NCBI RefSeq assembly: GCF_048569485.1
Contig: NW_027442065.1
Coordinates: 124,001 to 188,000 of the forward strand
Direction of reading: 5' to 3'
DNA from: Anomaloglossus baeobatrachus
Taxonomy: Eukaryota > Chordata > Amphibia > Anura > Aromobatidae
Length of the DNA stretch: 64,000 nt
Shown here: positions 60,051 to 64,000 of the stretch, in pieces
How the letters are laid out: the number at the start of each line of letters is the position of its first letter
Position numbering within the stretch: the stretch's first letter is position 1
Made by a program: the position numbers and the translations under genes
The notes under the pieces: generated by a model
What the model saw: the letters and a program-made list of their open reading frames with translations, nothing else
Told to the model about the DNA's origin: nothing
The model's database searches: none

Positions 60051-61500
60051 GACCTTGATTCTTCAAAGCAATTATGCCAGAATTCTGTCAGAAATCACTT
60101 TTCAATCAATTTTTTTGTGCAACACAGAGTTGTGAAAAAAGATTGTGCGACTAAATCATCATGGCGCGCTGTGCTGACATCACTTGTATGTCCTTCAGCT
60201 CCCAGCAGTACAAGCAGACAGGGCCTCGCCATCGCCTTTTCCACTGCGAAGAAGCTGACTATCAAGCACATGACTGTGATCAGAGGAGGTCTGATGGGTG
60301 TCGGGATAGCTCAAGGAGCTGCAGCAACCAGACACACTTTTGTTTTAGTGGACCAGACTGATGACATCTTGAAAAAGTCTGCAAAAAGTATTGAGGACAG
60401 CTTGAAAAGGGTCACTGAGAAGATGTTTGTGGACAAGCCTGAGGCTGCTTCACAGTTCATCAACAAAACCCTCTCAAACTTCAGCACAAGCACAGACCCA
60501 GCGGCCGTGGTGCACAGCAATGATCTGGTGGTGGAAGCCATAATAGAAAACTTGGAAGTGAAAAACGCACTAATCAAGACACTGGACAAATTTGCACCAG
60601 AACGCACCATATTTGCCAGCAACACATTCTTATTGGCAATAACTGACATGGCCAACTCCACAACTAGGCAGGATCAGTTTGGAGGTCTGTATTTCTTTAA
60701 TCCAGTACCAATGATGACGCTGGTGGAGGTCATTAAGACACCAATGACTAGCCAAACGACTTCTGACTCTCTCATGGACTTCAATAAAGCACTGGATAAG
60801 ACGCCTGTGTCATGTAACGACACCCCAGGGTTCATTGTTAACCGTCTTCTGGTACCATACCTAATGGAATTTGTGCATCTTCATGAAAGAGGTCATGCAT
60901 CTAAGGAAGACATGGATGTTGCAATGAAATTGGAAGCCCATTACCCAATAGGTCCTTTTGAGCTTTTGTATTATGTTGGTCTTGACACTAGTAAATACAC
61001 CATTGATGTTTGGTACCAGATGGAACCTGAAAACCCATTTTTTGCCCCCCGTGAATTACTCAATAAGCTTCGAAAGAAGACTGGAGAAGGATTTTATAAA
61101 GGCAGATGGTTGGCCTGGCTGCACTGCAGAGCTATATTGTTATAGTCTCTTGTTTGCTTTGATTATGATGACCGTTGTTGTTTTTACATTGCACGGTTTT
61201 CTCAGCACTTATTAACACCGAGTGCCTTACAGTCATGATTCTCTATTTCATCAACATCCTTTTGTACCGCTGATTCCAAACATTGATACATCATAGCCAT
61301 TCTACAGTCAATAAAAAATAAATGTAAATAAAAATAAATTGTGCGACTTTTGGAGGTTTCACGCCAATTTTAACCAGCTTCGCAAAAATGGACAGAGCTT
61401 GGTCAGAAGAAGGGTGTCATGCCACCGCTTCTCTAATTCATAACAAACCAGAAATATCACGCCAGTCCCTGATGTCATTTTTCAGTGTACATCTCCGGTC
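60051..61500. repeat. Dispersed repeat split by the HADH retrocopy
   Basis: 60051-60152 and 61338-61500 are two parts of one repeat: 'attgtgcgact' occurs at both break points and the right part resumes 'tttggaggtttcacgcc'. Similar in motif order to 4805-5093. The family is unknown. Confidence 0.55.
60153..61337 (+). pseudogene. HADH: Processed (retrotransposed) HADH pseudogene
   Basis: HADH is the mitochondrial short-chain 3-hydroxyacyl-CoA dehydrogenase of fatty-acid beta-oxidation. This intronless copy covers the whole protein, from [11 protein letters not shown] (60250) to KKTGEGFYK (61105). It is flanked by an 11-bp duplication attgtgcgact (60142-60152 and 61338-61348) and ends with AATAAA (61310) and an A-rich tail, the marks of LINE-mediated retrotransposition. 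The likely original ATG (ATGGCGCGC, 60161) is out of frame with the body, so the targeting peptide is shifted. The NAD motif GGGLMGAG reads RGGLMGVG. The catalytic His of LHFFNPVP is Tyr, and SNTSSL has become SNTFLL. Glu (LVEVIKT) and Asn (FIVNRLL) remain. Residues before the C-terminal [10 protein letters not shown] are deleted. The 342-codon frame is open, but the enzyme would be inactive. Confidence 0.93.
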
Positions 61501-61574
61501 TTGATGAATTGGAGCGCTAATGTATACCTGCACAGATAGCAAGACCATGCTACCTGCTTGGTTCCAAAGCCTAA

Positions 61575-62166
61575 GGGGCACTTTGCACACTACGATATCG
61601 CAGGTGCGATGTCGGTGGGGTCAAATTGAAAATGATGCACTTCCGGCATCGCATGCGACATCGTAGTGTGTAAAGGCTTGATGATACGAATAACGAGCGC
61701 AAAAGCGTCGTAATCGTATCATCGGTGCAGCGTCGGCGTAATCCATAATTACGCTGACGCGACAGTCCGATGTTGTTCCTCGCTCCTGTGGCAGCACACA
61801 TCGCTGTGTGTGAAGCCGCAGGAGCGAGGAACATCTCCTACCGGCGTCACTGCGGCTTCCGTAGGATATGCGTAAGGAAGGAGGTGGGCGGGATGTTTAC
61901 ATCCCACTCATCTCCGCCCCTCTGCTTCGATTGGCCGCCTGCCGTGTGACGTCGCAGTGACGCCGCACGACCCGCCCCCTTAACAAGGAGGCGGGTCGCC
62001 GGCCAGAGCGACGGTCGCAGGACAGGTGAGTCCATGTGAAGCTGCCGTAGCGATAATGTTCGCTACGGCAGCTATCACAAGGATATTGCTGCTGCGACGG
62101 AGGCGGGGACTATCGCGCTCGGCATTGCAGCATCGTCCTGCGATGTCGCAGCGTGCAAAGTACCCC
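61575..62166. mobile_element. PIF/Harbinger-like MITE, best-preserved copy
   Basis: 'ggggcactttgcacactacg' and inverted 'ggggtactttgcacgctgcg', with TAA duplicated at 61572-61574 and 62167-62169. 592 bp, GC-rich, with internal palindromic 'gctgccgtagcgataatgttcgctacggcagc' near 62040 (shown only in part). No ORF of note. Confidence 0.85.
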
Positions 62167-62169
62167 TAA

Positions 62170-62760
62170 GGATAGGCCATCAATCTTACAGTCCCGAACA
62201 AGCCCATTAAATATTTGGCTTCTGTCTCTATTATATTTTCATCTTCGAAAAAAAACCTTTTTGAAATTGTCTATGTTGTGGATCAATGTCACAACGAGAT
62301 GCTTGCAGGGCATGCCAACTGTCATGGCAGCATCAGGATCTGTGGAAATTACACATTCTGGCACTTTTGCTTGCTAACTTCTCTGTTATCTGTGATCAGC
62401 GCAGGGAGACGCAGGCATCGAACCACATACTTAGTAAGACTAGCAAGAGTTATTCTCTGCTGGGCTCCTTGTTAGTGTCTTTGTTTACATGCTGTAGTGG
62501 AGCCAGTATCATTCGCTCCCCTTCTGTATATGCTGGCTGGATAATTCCATTAATTCCAGCTATAGTTTACCTATACAGGTCTGGTGAGCTGTTGTGATAC
62601 ATAACTAGTGGTTGTTGTGCATTATTGCTGTGAGCAGTTGTGGTGTTAACCCTTGTTGTCTTTTTGTTTCTGCCTTCCTTCTCTTGCTTTTCTCCTTAGT
62701 ATCTCACTGTTTATTTCTGGGAGTTTGCAGTGTGTCTGAATTTTGGTTTTCCCATCTGTC
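62170..62760. other. No gene recognised
   Basis: Begins 'gataggccatcaat', a common start of vertebrate dispersed repeats. 62470-62760 is T-rich with a leader-like character similar to 4370-4520. Frames up to 103 codons have no recognisable domain. Confidence 0.35.
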
Positions 62761-62764
62761 TTAA

Positions 62765-62960
62765 GCCCACTTTACACGTTGCAATTAGTTGTACAATCGC
62801 ATTTGCGATGTGACACGCCCAGGTTGCATATGGGATCTTATGAGATTTCACGTTGGTCGTTCATTTGCTGTCACACGAGCGTTAGTAGTCTATGTTAAAT
62901 TGATCAATGTTATGTGCGATCCTTTAGATCATGTGTTCTGTGACGTATGCATTGGGCACC
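62765..62960. mobile_element. PIF/Harbinger-like MITE, partial
   Basis: 'gcccactttacacgttgcaa' after TAA (62762-62764) is the left end of the MITE family. The copy runs out near 62960 at a poly(T) tract. Confidence 0.6.
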
Positions 62961-63026
62961 TTTTTTTTTTTTTTTATTTATTGACTTGCCAAGCGTGTGT
63001 AATGTGTAGGGATGCGTTTTTACTAT

Positions 63027-63240
63027 GTCATCTGCCATTCAGATCTGCTACATGGCCGCTAACAGCAGACACAGACAGCCATGTAGCAGAGCTGAATGGC
63101 AGATGACAGCAGACACAGACAGAGCCGCACTGTCAGAATGAACTCGGGTGAACTTCACCCGACTTCACGGTCATGCTGCGGCTCTGTCTGTGTCGCGTCC
63201 TGATTAGCGGTCACCAGTGAAGGACTCACCGGTGACCGCT
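63027..63240. repeat. Two hairpins in a non-autonomous repeat
   Basis: Hairpin 1 pairs 63027-63056 with 63078-63107 (30-bp arms, one mismatch, gtcatctgccattcag...). Hairpin 2 pairs 'gattagcggtcacc' (near 63202) with 'ggtgaccgctaatc' (near 63231), 14 bp perfect. No coding. Confidence 0.7.
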
Positions 63241-64000
63241 AATCTCCTAAATTACTGAAGTTAGCAGCCCTCTCTCATACTTACCAATCCCCGATCCCCG
63301 GCGCTGCACGGCGTTCACACTGCTCCGGCGGCTTTTACTGTTTTGAAAAAGCCGGCCGCCCATTAAACAATCTCGTATTCCCTGCTTACCCCGCCCACCG
63401 GCGCCTATGATTGGTTACAGTGAGACACGCCCCCACTCTGAGTGACAGGTGTCACACTGCACCCAATCACAGCAGCCGGTGGGCGGGTCTATACTGTGTA
63501 GTGAAATAAATAATTAAATAATTAAAAAAAACGGCGTGCGGTCCCCCCAATTTTAAAACCAGCAAGATAAAGCCATACGGCTGAAGGCTGGTATTCTCAG
63601 GATGGGGAGCTCCACGTTATGGGGAGCCCCCCAGCCTAACAATATCAGCCAACAGCCGCCCAGAATTGCCGCATACATTATATGCGACAGTTCTGGGACT
63701 GTACCCGGCTCTTCCCGATTTGCCCTGGTGCGTTGGCAAATCGGGGTAATAAGGAGTTATTGGCAGCCCATAGCTGCCAATAAGTCCTAGATTAATCATG
63801 TCAGGCGTCTATGAGACACCCTCCATGATTAATCTGTAAATTACAGTAAATAAACACACACACCCGAAAAAATCCTTTATTATAAATAAAAACACAAACA
63901 TATACCCTGGTTCACCACTTTAATCAGCCCCAAAAAGCCCTCCTTGTCCGGCGTAATCCAGGATGGTCCAGCGTCGCATCCAGCGCTGCTGCATGGAGGT
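63241..64000. mobile_element. Partial non-autonomous DNA element, related in layout to the PIF-like copies
   Basis: Contains an aattaaataattaaaaaaa tract, 'cccggctcttcccgattt', 'gcagcccatagctgcc', 'tcctttattataaataaaaa' and 'cactttaatcagcccc'. The order (AT tract, GC-rich palindromes, 'tttattagaaataaaacac'-like, 'ctttattgaaataaacc'-like) parallels 26190-26640 and 51080-51200 without close identity. The element runs off the window. Confidence 0.45.

Noticed and set aside
60161-60361. Functional mitochondrial HADH starting at 60161
   Set aside because: The ATG is in a different frame from the enzyme body and catalytic residues are replaced; the target duplication and A-rich tail show a retrocopy.

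Overview
This window looks like vertebrate, most likely anuran amphibian, chromosomal DNA. The signs are frog-type KRAB/C2H2 zinc-finger genes, Penelope-like, L1/Tx1, L2, BEL/Pao, Tc1, hAT and PIF/Harbinger-like elements, and very long minisatellites. There is no prokaryotic-style gene packing. I see no tRNA, rRNA or CRISPR. The species cannot be fixed from the sequence.

Layout. 1-5.1 kb: unclassified repeats and a decayed zinc-finger pseudogene. 5.1-7.8 kb: an L2 LINE (minus strand). 8.4-12.1 kb: the 5' part of an L1/Tx1 LINE, split by a hAT element with a perfect 8-bp target duplication. 12.1-19.4 kb: a fossil BEL/Pao element, split by a young Tc1 element. 19.4-29.6 kb: Penelope-like elements (PLEs), including a head-to-head inverted pair with a PIF/Harbinger-like element (25667-27634) at their junction. 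30.3-31.3 kb: a Tc1 remnant. 31.96-39.45 kb (minus strand): a six-coding-exon KRAB zinc-finger gene, fully modelled here, with one apparent 1-nt frame break. 39.6-48.7 kb: a 24-bp minisatellite, then a 47-bp minisatellite of roughly 176 units. 48.7-49.6 kb (plus strand): a second, head-to-head copy of the zinc-finger gene's 5' exons. 49.8-52.2 kb: a second PIF-like copy. 52.56-53.68 kb: a solo LTR inside an unrecognised ORF. 53.9-56.4 kb: a non-autonomous Tc1-like element carrying two insertions. 57.4-59.3 kb (plus strand): a third copy of the zinc-finger 5' exons, carrying a MITE and a hAT that the other copies lack. 60.15-61.34 kb: a processed HADH pseudogene. 61.6-64 kb: further MITE-type repeats.

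How the parts relate. The only plausible working gene is the zinc-finger gene at 31957-39453: an N-terminal module, a KRAB box, linker exons and ten C2H2 fingers, so a predicted DNA-binding transcriptional repressor. Its 5' exons exist in three copies, which date insertions by showing filled and empty sites. The rest is a nested record of transposition. I found no evidence of an undescribed multi-gene system. The strongest unusual signals are the head-to-head KRAB 5' ends around the 47-bp array, the PLE ends that form near-palindromes with hammerhead-like motifs, and the paralogous empty sites.
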